This document shows positions 25,796 to 57,012 of a stretch of 64,000 bases of DNA, piece by piece. Both the position numbers and the translations under genes were made by a program. The DNA comes from Paralvinella palmiformis (lineage: Eukaryota > Annelida > Polychaeta > Terebellida > Alvinellidae). Under the pieces are notes generated by a model, which was not told the origin of the DNA, made no database searches, and worked only from the letters and a program-made list of their open reading frames with translations. The DNA lies in assembly GCA_025642065.1 (NCBI GenBank), contig JAODUP010000831.1:62501-126500 (forward strand), written 5' to 3'. Every line of letters begins with the position of its first letter. Positions within the stretch are counted from its first letter, which is position 1.

Positions 25796-26794
25796 AGAGC
25801 GAGACAGATACAGAGATGTCTGCAGTTCAACTTGAAGTCTGCCCAGTCATAAAACGAGCACGCTCTTGCCGAAGAGAAGATTATTGCGAATTTTACGCTG
25901 AAAATATATGCCCCACGACGAGGTGAAGCCTGTACCACAAGTAAAGTATTCCGGCCGCAAAACTTCCATAAGAAAACGCAGTTAGAATCAATATCCTCCG
26001 GGAGGGTTGTTCACATTTCAAAACGTACTTTGATATGAGAAACGCCTCTTCATCCCCAAAACACGTTCTTGTCCTAAGAACCCAGTAATACTTCTGGTAG
26101 AATTTCTTATTCTAACTGTCTTACTAAAACTCAAAACTGTTTGGTCTGTTGGTAGTTTTGTCTTGAATATTTATTCTGTTTGTATAAAAATGGCTCCTCC
26201 AATAACCTTATCCATATTTAAATGTCATTGTTATCTCCCAGCTGCCATTTACTGCTAGGGGTGTGGTAACCATAGCAACACAGGTGGTGGGTTTTTATTG
26301 GTTTCTAGGTATTACAGTTGAGTTGGTATATGGCGGGTCGTTGTCTCTCCATTGTCAAGGCTCACTTCGTAGAGCTGGAAATGCATAATTTAGGAATGCC
26401 AAATTGGTTGTTCAAGAACAAGGAATATTGAGGATTGTGAATAGTTTATACGGTGTCAAAGCGTTTGTGTGGATCAGTGTGTTTGTTGTGACATGGTATC
26501 GTCACTGTATGGGATAGTTTGCGGATTTCTTACTATGACAAAGGAAAACAGATGCTGTAGTAAGTAGTGTTAGCGAATTATTGTGATAGTGACTTGCTTT
26601 GTTTTTTAAATTTCTGTCTCACTGTTTTAAAGTATTTGGTGCTCTCATTGTCTTTCACTCCCCCCCTCTCTGTGTGTTTTAGCAGTGAAGATTAAGGCAC
26701 TGGCACGGATAATCTCTAATCGTGAATTCAAAATTCTGATAAAAGCGGCGACTTTTCATGCTGAGACACGTCTAATCCATAACCAGTCCCTGTC

Positions 26795-26796
<2 letters not shown>

Positions 26797-26826
<30 letters not shown>
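26797..26826. repeat. (CA)n microsatellite
   Basis: About 15 units. Confidence 0.97.
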
Positions 26827-26827
<1 letters not shown>

Positions 26828-27935
26828 ACGTGATGACATACGATGTTTTCTGATAAAGTATGTCACACGATACTCCTGTTATCCAGCTAATCCAGTCATT
26901 GTTCATTAAGACGTTAATAACGTCATTTCCGCTATCGGAGACCAGATCAAAGCTGGTCGGCGTATGTGTATGTCACAGATTAGACACGTGACAGTAGACA
27001 GAAGTCATACTCGGTATACATCATCAGAGTACATATCTTACATTAGACATGCCACAGCAACATTCCCGCTCCTAGCTGCACATACATTTCACTGTAGTAC
27101 AGACCGAGGAGTCTGTCACAGAATCGAACGCTTGACGTGTGACACATCCCTCATTAAATAGACACATGATTGAACATCAAAGAATAGTCACATTAAAGGC
27201 ATGACACACGGTGTGTCCTAGGTCACAGGTATTGCGAGTCAGAAGCTGGTTAAAATATCTCTGATATTTTGTTTGATTTTAATATAAAATATATGGCGGA
27301 TGTTTTGTGTGTGTGTTTTTTTGACGGGAGGGGGGGGGAGCTGTGGATTGGTTCATAGGTGACACTACGATAAGATGGTAGTATAAATAAGGAACGTTCC
27401 TGTGAGACACGGCCAGGTTGTGGGAATATAATAATTTGTGCCAAATCTGATAACTATAATAGCACAGTTTTCGATCGGATATTAATGTTGATGCTATCTG
27501 ATTTGATAAAAATTCGCAACCATATGTCGACACAATTCGGAAGTGTGCTGAATGTTCAAGAGGCCGCCTCTGTTTAACCGGCTTTGCAATAGGTATATTA
27601 TCGGACTAAATCGTGCTTTAAGTTTGAAAAAACACCATCTGTGTTTAAACTTTTATCCGGCATGACCCGAAAACTAGTCATTGGAAATAAGTTTGGAGTC
27701 ATCTGAAGCCCTTGCATATCGTTAAGTTTCTTTTATTCGTGTTTTCGAATCTGCTAGAACACGCCCTGCCATTACAATTTATTTTCAAATTTCCAGTTGG
27801 TGATGATTTAATTTTCATTTTTACAGAATCCTCAGAACAGTGGTGAATTGAGGGAACGGCTACTGGCAAGGGGCGCTAATCGGCTGCACTAAGTAGAAGA
27901 CAGCCAGGTTCGGTGCGTGCCAGAAATAGCTGAAG

Positions 27936-49156
<21,221 letters not shown>

Positions 49157-49159
49157 GAG

Positions 49160-49178
49160 CTGCGCCATCTACTGTACG
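49160..49178 (-). promoter_or_regulatory. CTCF-like motif
   Basis: Reverse complement CGTACAGTAGATGGCGCAG carries the AGATGGCGC core, inside the candidate terminal exon. Confidence 0.35.
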
Positions 49179-49799
49179 TTTCCGCACGATAGATGGCAGC
49201 ACCAAATGGTCGCTGCCAGATCACACATCTTGGAGACAGTCTTCCCTCTGATAATCATAATGTGTATATAGAAGATTTCTGCTGGTTGGAACATTCATTC
49301 ATTTGCTTGATATTCAGCGTTATAATGCTATTTATTGTATGCACCATTGCTGTTTAATGGCAGTAAAGATTTATTTGTATCCATGTGACATTTATTGGAG
49401 TAAAATTGCTGAAAACGGTGAGCAAGTTGTTTGTGTATGGAAGTGGGGGTCTTGTATTAAAATGGAACAATGAAAAAGAACATTTACCGGTTTAACTACG
49501 TGTTGCTTTGTCATCATTCTATTAATTAAAATATGACAAGAGTTGTTTGTATATTTTCACATATTTGATACACCTCTCTCTCTCTCTCTCTCTCTCTTAT
49601 CTGATCTTATCTTGGTTAGCCATCTCCCGACTCAGAAGGAGAGTGCTCATGTTGAGATCATCATTTACCGAGCTCTGGTACAGAGACTAGTGATATCTTG
49701 TCTTAAATAAACAGAGCGTAGCTGCCGGCGTGAACTGATACACTGCCACATCAGTCACGCTACCGGTGGCGTAGAACCACCTGGCCGATGAACTAACCG

Positions 49800-49945
49800 G
49801 TGAACTGCCGCAGTGACCGAGGGCAGGTATTCATGGCGCAGTTGATTGTGCACTACGCTACATACCTGCAGGTTGTCATTTCGCATCTCAGTAAACAAAC
49901 CCAGTTCGAATTTCACACTGAACAGTAACCCACCAATCTAACCAA
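49800..49945 (+). mobile_element. Second tRNA-derived SINE
   Basis: A-box-like TGGCGCAGTTG at 49833 and B-box-like GTTCGAATTTC at 49914. The spacing is about 70 bp and no cloverleaf closes, so it is a SINE rather than a tRNA gene. Followed by a TA then CATA repeat. Confidence 0.5.
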
Positions 49946-49948
49946 CTG

Positions 49949-49949
<1 letters not shown>

Positions 49950-49984
<35 letters not shown>

Positions 49985-49998
49985 CATACATACATACA
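49950..49998. repeat. (TA)n(CATA)n microsatellite
   Basis: About 14 TA units then five CATA units, between a SINE and a Tigger-like end. Confidence 0.97.
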
Positions 49999-50140
49999 GT
50001 CAAAACTGCTCATAACGCCATCTGTCCGTAAGTGCCACCTGCTATTAAATGCCACCTTTCCAAAGTCCCGATGTAAGTCACATTCAAGCTGACCTGTCTA
50101 AAGCTGCCACCTGCACGACGCAGCCAAACGCAATAGTGTC
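49998..50140 (+). mobile_element. Tigger/pogo-like terminal fragment
   Basis: TA followed by CAGTCAAAACTGCTCATAAC resembles the terminal repeats of pogo/Tigger elements (TA target site, CAGTNAAACC start). Behind it are degenerate GCCACCT units. No transposase. Confidence 0.4.
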
Positions 50141-50606
50141 GGTATTACCTGTCAAGCAATCACCAGTTGCGATAATTTGATTGAAGATTTATTAGCATGA
50201 TTGAACGTCGATTGTCATTGGCCGAACATCATCAACATATTGACTAATGACAGCTTTCCCCCAGTTATGTCTCCGACGGTGTGTATGACATTTTGTGCTG
50301 AGGGTGTCTGTGCTAATGGACAGTGCTATTTGCATTGTTATATAATTGTTATGCGATTTCAACACACCTTGAGTAAAGTTGAGCAGCTCTTGTTAGAGAT
50401 ATGCAAACTTAAACTGATAAAGGCGTTATTTTACAATTGTAATGGCAATCTCAACAAATATTTTGGATATAAATTGTCAACACATTTATTAATTAATCAC
50501 TTGATACTTTTGATATTCCAACATGCGCTCTATTCCTGACATATTAAACACTGTGATTTTAATAAACGACGATTGTCTGTAAGGATTCCAAGATGTTTCG
50601 TAGATC

Positions 50607-50707
50607 TCGATATATATATATATATATATATGTTTTATACTTGTTGAAATTTGGGGGTAGAGACACAGGCTGTCGCTTATTTCAGTATTGGGCACACCCA
50701 AATTATG

Positions 50708-50742
<35 letters not shown>

Positions 50743-50757
50743 CACACACACACACAT
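50607..50757. repeat. Two TA microsatellites and a CA run
   Basis: TA runs at 50607-50631 and 50709-50738, CA at 50741-50757. Confidence 0.95.
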
Positions 50758-50914
50758 ACAGCCAAAATTGGAAGGTTTCAAGGATATATAGATATATAGA
50801 TAGATAAATAGACAGACATACTTTAGATAGAGAAAGAAATAAGGACATATCTGTAAATACTGTTTATTCGAGCTTAGTCAAAATATACGAGCGGATGAAT
50901 ACATAATTACCGCT

Positions 50915-50920
50915 ATTTAT
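50915..50920 (-). terminator. Poly(A) signal candidate
   Basis: AATAAA on the minus strand, about 285 bp beyond the stop of the unassigned gene. Position fits a short 3' UTR; the surrounding AT-rich sequence means chance occurrence is possible. Confidence 0.35.
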
Positions 50921-51205
50921 TAATAATATGTATGTAATAATTATGAAAGTCTTTCATTTAGCAAAAAAAACCAAACAGTTACTGGGTTTGATACGAGCTA
51001 ATAATTGTAGTCTATAAACATCTACATTAAGGATTCGTTATTTAAAAACAAAAAGGAATATATAGATATGTTTAGATAGATAGAAATTTACTGCGGATAC
51101 ATATTTCGGACAAAAAATCAAGAACACGTGTTAGTATTGTATCTATATGAAGCGGATTGCAAATTTGGCTGTGAGCAATCGTCGTTGAAGTCACCCATTC
51201 TTTAC

Positions 51206-51607
51206 TCATGTTGTGTCGAGAGTAGTGCGTGGTTTTGTTGTCAGTTCACGGGTGTGTTCTTGTTGGGTCAGATAATTAGTGATTAGTGTTGTTTGTGGTA
51301 CATCAAGTAGATTATCAGGTAGAAGGCGGTCACGGCCAGGATAATAGTCCGGCTGCTGTACATCTCCCATGAGGTTAGCATCACGAATCGAACGAGACAT
51401 AGGCGTCTTACGGGATACGCGAGTCACCCGCAGCCGTAGTCGGATGACGTTTATGAAGTGGGACATGGTTTCCCGTTCGTAGACCGTCTTCAGCGATTCT
51501 CCAAACATCGGATAGCTCAAATCAAATATCTGCTGCTGGCCATTCAGGTCATTCCAATTGTAACAGTTCCCGTAGGTGTCCCCAGTCCTCATGTTCGTGA
51601 TTTTGTA
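51206..51607 (-). CDS. Unassigned minus-strand gene, terminal exon
   Basis: Acceptor CTTTCAG at 51608, then 133 codons and a stop. Encodes YKITNMRTGDTYGNCYNWND, later MSHFINVIRLRLRVTRVSRK and a polar C-terminus with DRLLPDNLLDVP. Poly(A) signal candidate 285 bp downstream. Confidence 0.65.
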   Translation of the reverse strand, partial: YKITNMRTGDTYGNCYNWNDLNGQQQIFDLSYPMFGESLKTVYERETMSHFINVIRLRLRVTRVSRKTPMSRSIRDANLMGDVQQPDYYPGRDRLLPDNLLDVPQTTLITNYLTQQEHTRELTTKPRTTLDTT

Positions 51608-52639
51608 CTGAAAGCGATTAAGATGTAGAGATTAGCATTAATTATGGGGACAGGGTGTATATAGATTGGAATAATGCGATCATCGACTTAAGAGCTCAAT
51701 GGATGGGCCTGTTTATGGCCACAATCGTTCCTACTTACCGGCTTAGTGCTACTTTGACCCTTTTTGTCGTTTATGCCATAATTTCGTATGAGGTACGTCG
51801 TTGAATCCTCCGCGAATAAGACAGCGACAAATGATGGTGAAGAGGATGGACGGCTGGACAGCGAGATCGATGATAACAATGGTGATGGAGCATGACGACA
51901 ATGGTAATGGACGTTGATGACAATGGTGATAGACGATAATGACAATGGTGATGGACGACGATGATAATAGTGATAGACGATGATGACAATGGTGATGGAC
52001 GATGGTGATAATGGTGATAGACGATGATGATAACAGTGATAGACGATGATGACAATGATGATGGACCATGAAGACAATGTTAATGGACGATGATGACAAT
52101 GATGATGGACCATGAAGACAATGTTAATGGACGATGATGACAATGGTGATGGACGATGATGACAATATTAATAGACGATAATGACAATGGTGATGGACGA
52201 TGGTGATAATGGTGATAGACGATGATGATAACAGTGATAGACGATGATGACAATGATGATGGACCATAAAGACAATGTTAATAGACGATAATGACAATGG
52301 TGATGATGATGATAATGGTGATGGACGATGATGACAATGGTTATTCCATGATGAAACCATCGAGGATGAAGTCTTGCTGATTCTAAAACATAGCACTTGA
52401 ATTGCCAGTTTCGTTCCACTTTGTCCTGTAGCATTTACCCAGGTAAATATGTAAGCTTCCTTCGTCTTGAAACCAGTGAAGAGACAGTCGAAAATAGCTA
52501 TGTCCGACAAGAGAGCTATCCAGTGATAGAAATAGTATCCATTTTTAGGATTTGGTTGATCTAGTAATTTATTAGAGGTCATAAACTCGGCTAGCTCGGT
52601 CAAACCGTTCTCGATATAGACTGTGCCATTTGATGGGAC
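51206..52639 (-). CDS. Unassigned gene, 3' three exons
   Basis: Three minus-strand exons (52639-52439, 51807-51739, 51607-51206), all phase 0, give 67 + 23 + 133 residues to a TAA/TAG-type stop at 51206-51208. The first exon starts VPSNGTVYIENGLTELAEF and includes a hydrophobic stretch WIALLSDIAIFDCLFTGF; the last has YGNCYNWNDLNGQQQIFDLS and ends with an Arg/Thr-rich tail. I recognise no family. The gene must continue at higher coordinates, where I could not place exons. It converges with the RGS3-like gene. The start and middle-exon acceptor are the least secure points. Confidence 0.55.
51739..51807 (-). CDS. Unassigned minus-strand gene, small exon
   Basis: Strong donor CCG|GTAAGT at 51738. 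I chose the acceptor CGGAG| at 51808 because it follows a pyrimidine-rich run and keeps phase 0 with both neighbours, encoding DSTTYLIRNYGINDKKGQSS plus TKP. An upstream AG at about 51854 would keep the frame open but breaks phase with the previous exon. Confidence 0.5.
51840..52345 (-). repeat. 22-bp GAT-rich minisatellite
   Basis: About 22 units of GATGATGACAATGGTGATGG-AC type, with a higher-order duplication (52000-52130 resembles 52190-52290). It lies between two exons of the minus-strand gene. All minus frames read as His/Ser/Ile chains because the unit is not a multiple of three; I treat it as intronic. Confidence 0.9.
52439..52639 (-). CDS. Unassigned minus-strand gene, internal exon
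   Basis: 201 bp between acceptor CTGCCACAG and donor TGG|GTAAAT, open in one frame for all 67 codons. Contains an N-glycosylation-type NGT near its start and a hydrophobic segment that could be a buried strand or membrane-associated helix. Confidence 0.6.
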
Positions 52640-52782
52640 CTGTGGCAGAAAGAATTAAGGACAAAGGTCATTAGTCCACTGGATTGTGGCAGTCGTCAGC
52701 ATATAATATTATCCGAGTCTCTCTCGTCTGTTTGTTGTTGTTGCTATTGTTTGTTTGTTTTTCTCTCTGTATATGTAAATGT

Positions 52783-52850
52783 TATCGTTTTATGGCCAAT
52801 TTTGTGAACACTGTAGTCGTCAAAGCTCGGAAATGAAAGATGAAATACCC
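52783..52850 (-). mobile_element. SINE fragment
   Basis: Minus strand reads TTTCATCTTTCATTTCCG, then GTGTTCACAAAATTGGCCAT-AAAACG, the 3' part of the same SINE family. Lies just upstream of the 52.6-kb exon of the minus-strand gene. Confidence 0.6.
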
Positions 52851-53611
52851 TTGAGATAAAGCTCGACAGCGTTTTGAACACAGGTACTATATATCTGAAT
52901 TGGAAACGTGTGTATGTGTGTATGTGTGTGTGAATTAGTCATTAAGGCTAACCATCCATAGATGTGATCTACGCTAAAATTCGCGATCGGGAATTCTGAA
53001 CCAGGATAGCATTCATTACTCTGTGTGGTGTGTTTCGTGTACGTCTCCGCTGCGGTGAACGAATTATCTCTCGAATGTCTAGTTATGCCCTGTTTGTACT
53101 TTAACATTCAAGGCTAGCTCTAGTCTGCTTGTCATAAATTACATTTAAATACATTATTATGACAATAGTTTGAATAGCAGACATCAGGTCTGGTTTGAAA
53201 ATGTTAAAATATAGTTTTAAAAGTACCGAAGCTTTGATGCTATTACGGTCTGTTTTGGTCAAATGTCTTTTATTTAATAGCAATTAAGCTATCAGTTTCA
53301 ATAGTAGTCACTTCATGACGCCTGCCCGTTATGCAAGCTGACCTTTGAAGACGGTGACAACTGGGGTATAACGTTTGTATAGTATTTCTTTGAAGAAAGA
53401 TACAGCAATTGAAAAAAATAGCTATAAATAGGGCTGGTTAGATAATTAACAAACATTATCATAAATGCTGTGGTCTGACTTGGGTGTTTTAATTTTAATA
53501 TTATTAATATCTTTTTTGTACATTTCTTGACGCGTTGGCATTTTAGAGTGCGCAAAACGGTGTTTTACTCTCAGACACCACGACTGTAAGTGATTCACTT
53601 TTTGTTATTTG

Positions 53612-53790
53612 ACCGCTTAGTCATACGCATATGACAGTAACGCAGCCAAGTCATTTAACATATAGTACTAACACACAGCTAAATCACTACGCATGTAACA
53701 CTAACACGCAGCACAACCATTACCTATATATCGGTAACACACAGCCAAATCACTACGCATATAACAGTAATGCACAGCCAAATCACTTTT
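53612..53790 (+). repeat. About 40-bp minisatellite
   Basis: Units with ACACAGCCAAATCACTACGC and ATAACAGTAA-type ends, four to five copies. Confidence 0.75.
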
Positions 53791-54199
53791 ATGTAGGTGT
53801 TATGTAACTATTGTGAAAGTTGATGCATGGCGTTATATCAGTAGCATGTATAATATTTATCTAATGTTTGATACAGAATCGAACTAACCATATCCGGTCG
53901 ATGCAGAACTATGATTGGTTGGGTTGTAGTACTTCCGGCTGCTCACGCTAATCGTGAACTATTTTTATAATAAAGATCTGTTCTCGTCATATGCTGCTTG
54001 TTATAGCTACACGCCATGCAATATGGAGGCATGGACAGTTATAATAGTATAGAAGTGAAAGAAGGGAAGATACAACCGGAGGTGCTACTATCAAACCATA
54101 AAAGCATTTGAAAAGTGACCCCTTGACTCTATGAACAATAATAGAATACTTTGTCAACTAACGCTGTGGTTAAACAGCCTCCGACCCATTCTGTCGACA

Positions 54200-54635
54200 A
54201 GCAATAGTTCGGCAAGAGGACAATGCGGTTGAATGCTGGAAATGCTTCAAGAAACGGTAGAATAACAATGCTAAGGAAAGAGCTAAGGAAAGAGGACAAT
54301 GCTATGCAGATTGCGTAGTTCGAAAACTGTCTAGCTGACGAAACCCCCAAGTCACTTCACTAGAGGTTTTCAAATTCGATACTCACGATGAAGGCAGAAT
54401 AGTAATCACACTTGCTAAAGCATTTGAAGCCTATGCAATAGGTGAAGTTAATGAGACTTTAGAACAGTTCGAGTTTGGCAACAGACAGCAAGCAGAGGGT
54501 AAATTATCGATGGAGAAGTTCATTGGTGACTTTAGAATTTTAATGAAAATTTGCGACTATTGTACTACATATGCGGCGTCTATACTCGAGAACGACGCAT
54601 GTGAATACGAGTTGCGGTCTGCAATACACTCTTAA
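54200..54635 (+). pseudogene. Gypsy gag remnant
   Basis: Clearest in the frame 54414-54635: AKAFEAYAIGEVNETLEQFE, then GKLSMEKFIGDFRILMKICD and a TAA. The acidic-aromatic pattern with F-RNQ-x-GE and a C-terminal LR-L-KxC motif is typical of Gypsy capsid proteins. Upstream pieces in other frames read as the gag start, so it is shifted and broken. Confidence 0.7.
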
Positions 54636-54656
54636 AAATAAAACAACCAGTTCAAT

Positions 54657-54657
<1 letters not shown>

Positions 54658-54697
<40 letters not shown>
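54658..54697. repeat. (TA)n microsatellite
   Basis: About 19 units inside the deleted Gypsy copy. Confidence 0.97.
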
Positions 54698-54700
<3 letters not shown>

Positions 54701-55136
54701 CTTTATAGACTAGTGGGATCATGGATTTAATGCGTCGGCCTAGTAGACGTTAGGCAGGATTCGTGTAGAAACCTTCGTCAATTATTCTTAATAATAAAGT
54801 TCTGTTCTCATTATATACCGCTTGTTATCTCTACACGACACGCAACAATGTTCACTTATGAGCCAAAAAGGCCAAGTTTGCATAATATTTGTTCATCTTT
54901 AGCGTTAGTATACCAAGTGAACAAAGAAGTTGTGTTAAAACTTAAATAATGGCCACTGCACCATGGTAACCATAAGAAAACCGCCGTAGCTATTATTCTA
55001 TCTGAATTAATATCTTATCTAACACAAATATCATTGTGTGATTAATAGAACTAATTAGGTATAATGTGATAAATATAAAAAAATTAAAGATTTTGAATCT
55101 AAATAAAATATTGGTATGTACTGCACATGCTAAATT

Positions 55137-55880
55137 AAAAGTGGATGATGTTCAACTTTATAAACCTTATGTGATATATAATTGCACTTGTGATGTTGAT
55201 TACTATGCTTGAGGTACAGCCTATTGTCATACTCTATGATCCATTGATCATCTTCTATTGCAACGTTTCCATTATCATCTCTTATGTAAATCAATACATT
55301 CTCATACAGGTCTTTTTTGACAGGTAGTACAGGTAAAACGAGTCTGGCATTGGATATTGATTTTCCTGCTGATGTTGACTGCTCTATTTTCCCTGTATTC
55401 TTACACTTCTTCTGGTGTTCCAAGGGTCATATTTGATATATAATGCCTTGCATTGACCACATGGCACGTGCTTGCCAATTGTTTTCTCTTCTGTAGACTG
55501 ATAAGAGTATTTTGGGATTAGTACGTCTTTGCCATTGTTCAACTCACCAACGTTGTGGCTATAATCTCCTTTGTTCACCAATATTTCCCAAACCTTTCTT
55601 CTTTCTCTGCCCATCTTAGCCAAATCTAGTATTCTTGCTACTTCAGGTTTCTCTAAATGAACTGTACTTAGATGTCTGGATATATATTTTGATCTAACTT
55701 ATCACATAACAAGCAGGCACGATGTTTGTTTCCTTGATTACTCTCAGAGTTAGGAACCGAAGGAACATATTATTGTTTTGCTTGCTTCTTCATCACAATC
55801 AATTTCACCCGATTCTGCACCACTGAGAGATTTATGTATAAGAACATAATGAGCATCAAAGGTCGTCCTCAACATCAGCC
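55137..55880 (-). pseudogene. Two-zinc-finger transposon-like protein, broken
   Basis: Minus strand, in pieces: acidic GEIDCDEEAS, then SESNQGNKHRACLLCDKLD (first C-x2-C), frame shift, RHLSTVHLEKPEVARILDLA (paired His), AKMGRERRKVWEILVNKGDY, PCGQCKALYIKYD, frame shift, WNHQKKCKN, then a non-conserved end. The order C2H2-like finger, KGD-HNV block, C-x2-C and W-H-KKC recurs in uncharacterised mollusc and fish proteins that I associate with tyrosine-recombinase (Crypton-like) transposons; that link is from memory. No recombinase domain follows. Confidence 0.55.
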
Positions 55881-56689
55881 GTATCTAAAATGACAAAGTG
55901 AAGACAAATGGATATCGAATGTGAAGCAGATGAATCAGCTATAATGCTACATGAGATACAAGGTCTATATTTTAGTTTCATGCTACTAATGCATTTGCTA
56001 GGCAAACAATGAAATGTATTGAACAACTCTAGCTGACATATACCATACTTATCAATGAAATAAACAACATATTATTCGGTTGATAATTAAAAGTTGGAAA
56101 TTTGAATAAAATAGCAACTTGTCATTTAAAAATAATTATGCTCTCATATCATCAATGAAAGCATAATGTGTTCCATATATGTAAGGGTTCCAAAGTAAAA
56201 CTGATCACATAAAGTGCACCTACTGTGCTATAACCGTGTGGTAGGAACAAGGGTTGGAAGCATATGTTGGAACATAGATGTGTTGCATTTTGGTTTGTAT
56301 AATGTTTTGAAATAATTATGACAATAATAAAATATTACAATTATGTTTGCTTGATATAACATAAAAATTATCATAACTTTCAATGCATGCTATTTATTAC
56401 ATTTGCATAAATATAGCACTTTCTGAACTAATATAATTTAAGCCATCATCATATAGTCTTCTTGGAACATTTGATTCAGGATCACGTCTGTCGCCCTATA
56501 TACAATAAATACATGTACACTGTACTTTAAGATGAATGTTACATTACTGAATACAATGCTATACATGAAACTAATGTTTTTGTTACCATTCATTTAACAA
56601 AATTGTGTATGTTCAAAGAACTTCTTGTCATTTAGAAGTAAATAAGCCACAAACTGCAATAAAGATACAACAACATTTTAGTAACAAAG

Positions 56690-57012
56690 GGAGTTGGAGA
56701 AAATTTTCAGGATTCTCACTTGTAGAAATCCACCGGTCAGAGATCCTTCCACTATGCTGCGCCTCACCTGTGGAATCACCTGCAAAATGCACTTCGACGA
56801 TATTCCTCATTTAATATGTTTAAATCTAGTCTAAAAACTCATCTTTTTAATACTGCTTATTCCTAATTGTTTTATCATACTATTATATTTTTAGCTGTTT
56901 ATTTATTACATATGCATATATATTCTATGTTTTAGTGTGTGAAGCACATCAGAACAACTTTATTGAATGAAGTGCTATACAAATCATATATTATTATTAT
57001 TATTATTATTTA
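56690..57012 (+). mobile_element. LINE 3' fragment
   Basis: Plus-strand reading RSFHYAAPHLWNHLQNALRR then SSFNMFKSSLKTHLFNTAYS and a stop is the conserved C-terminal block of CR1/L2-like LINEs. The piece ends in a TTA/ATT repeat at 56990-57012. It is 5'-truncated to about 0.3 kb. Confidence 0.8.

Larger units (their letters stand above)
21962..27826. other. Upstream region of the RGS3-like gene
   Basis: Contains the 100-bp duplication, a SINE (25.7 kb) and CA repeats. The promoter and any 5' non-coding exon of the RGS3-like gene should lie here; a GTAAGT at 26559 is a possible first-exon donor, but nothing confirms it. Confidence 0.4.
53940..54850 (+). mobile_element. Ty3/Gypsy LTR retrotransposon, internally deleted
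   Basis: Two related segments (53955-54015 and 54768-54840) share ATAATAAAG-TCTGTTCTC, TGCTTGTTAT and CTACACG and look like LTR 3' ends with a poly(A) signal. Between them is only a gag remnant (54200-54635) and a TA repeat; no protease, RT or integrase. U3 parts are not clearly alike, so LTR limits are uncertain. Confidence 0.65.

Noticed and set aside
26521..26560. Possible first exon donor (GTAAGT at 26559) of the RGS3-like gene
   Set aside because: A lone donor without promoter or transcript evidence; kept only as a hint in the upstream-region entry.
49833..49925. Possible tRNA gene from A and B boxes
   Set aside because: No acceptor stem or cloverleaf closes and spacing is too long; better explained as a SINE head.
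51688..52434. His/Ser/Ile-rich frames on the minus strand
   Set aside because: Readings of the 22-bp GAT minisatellite in rotating frames; only the flanking exon sequence is retained as coding.
52980..53030. Possible further upstream exon of the minus-strand gene (CYPGSEFPIANFSVDHIYGW)
   Set aside because: Looks protein-like, but the acceptor has a poor pyrimidine tract and the donor phase does not match the next exon.
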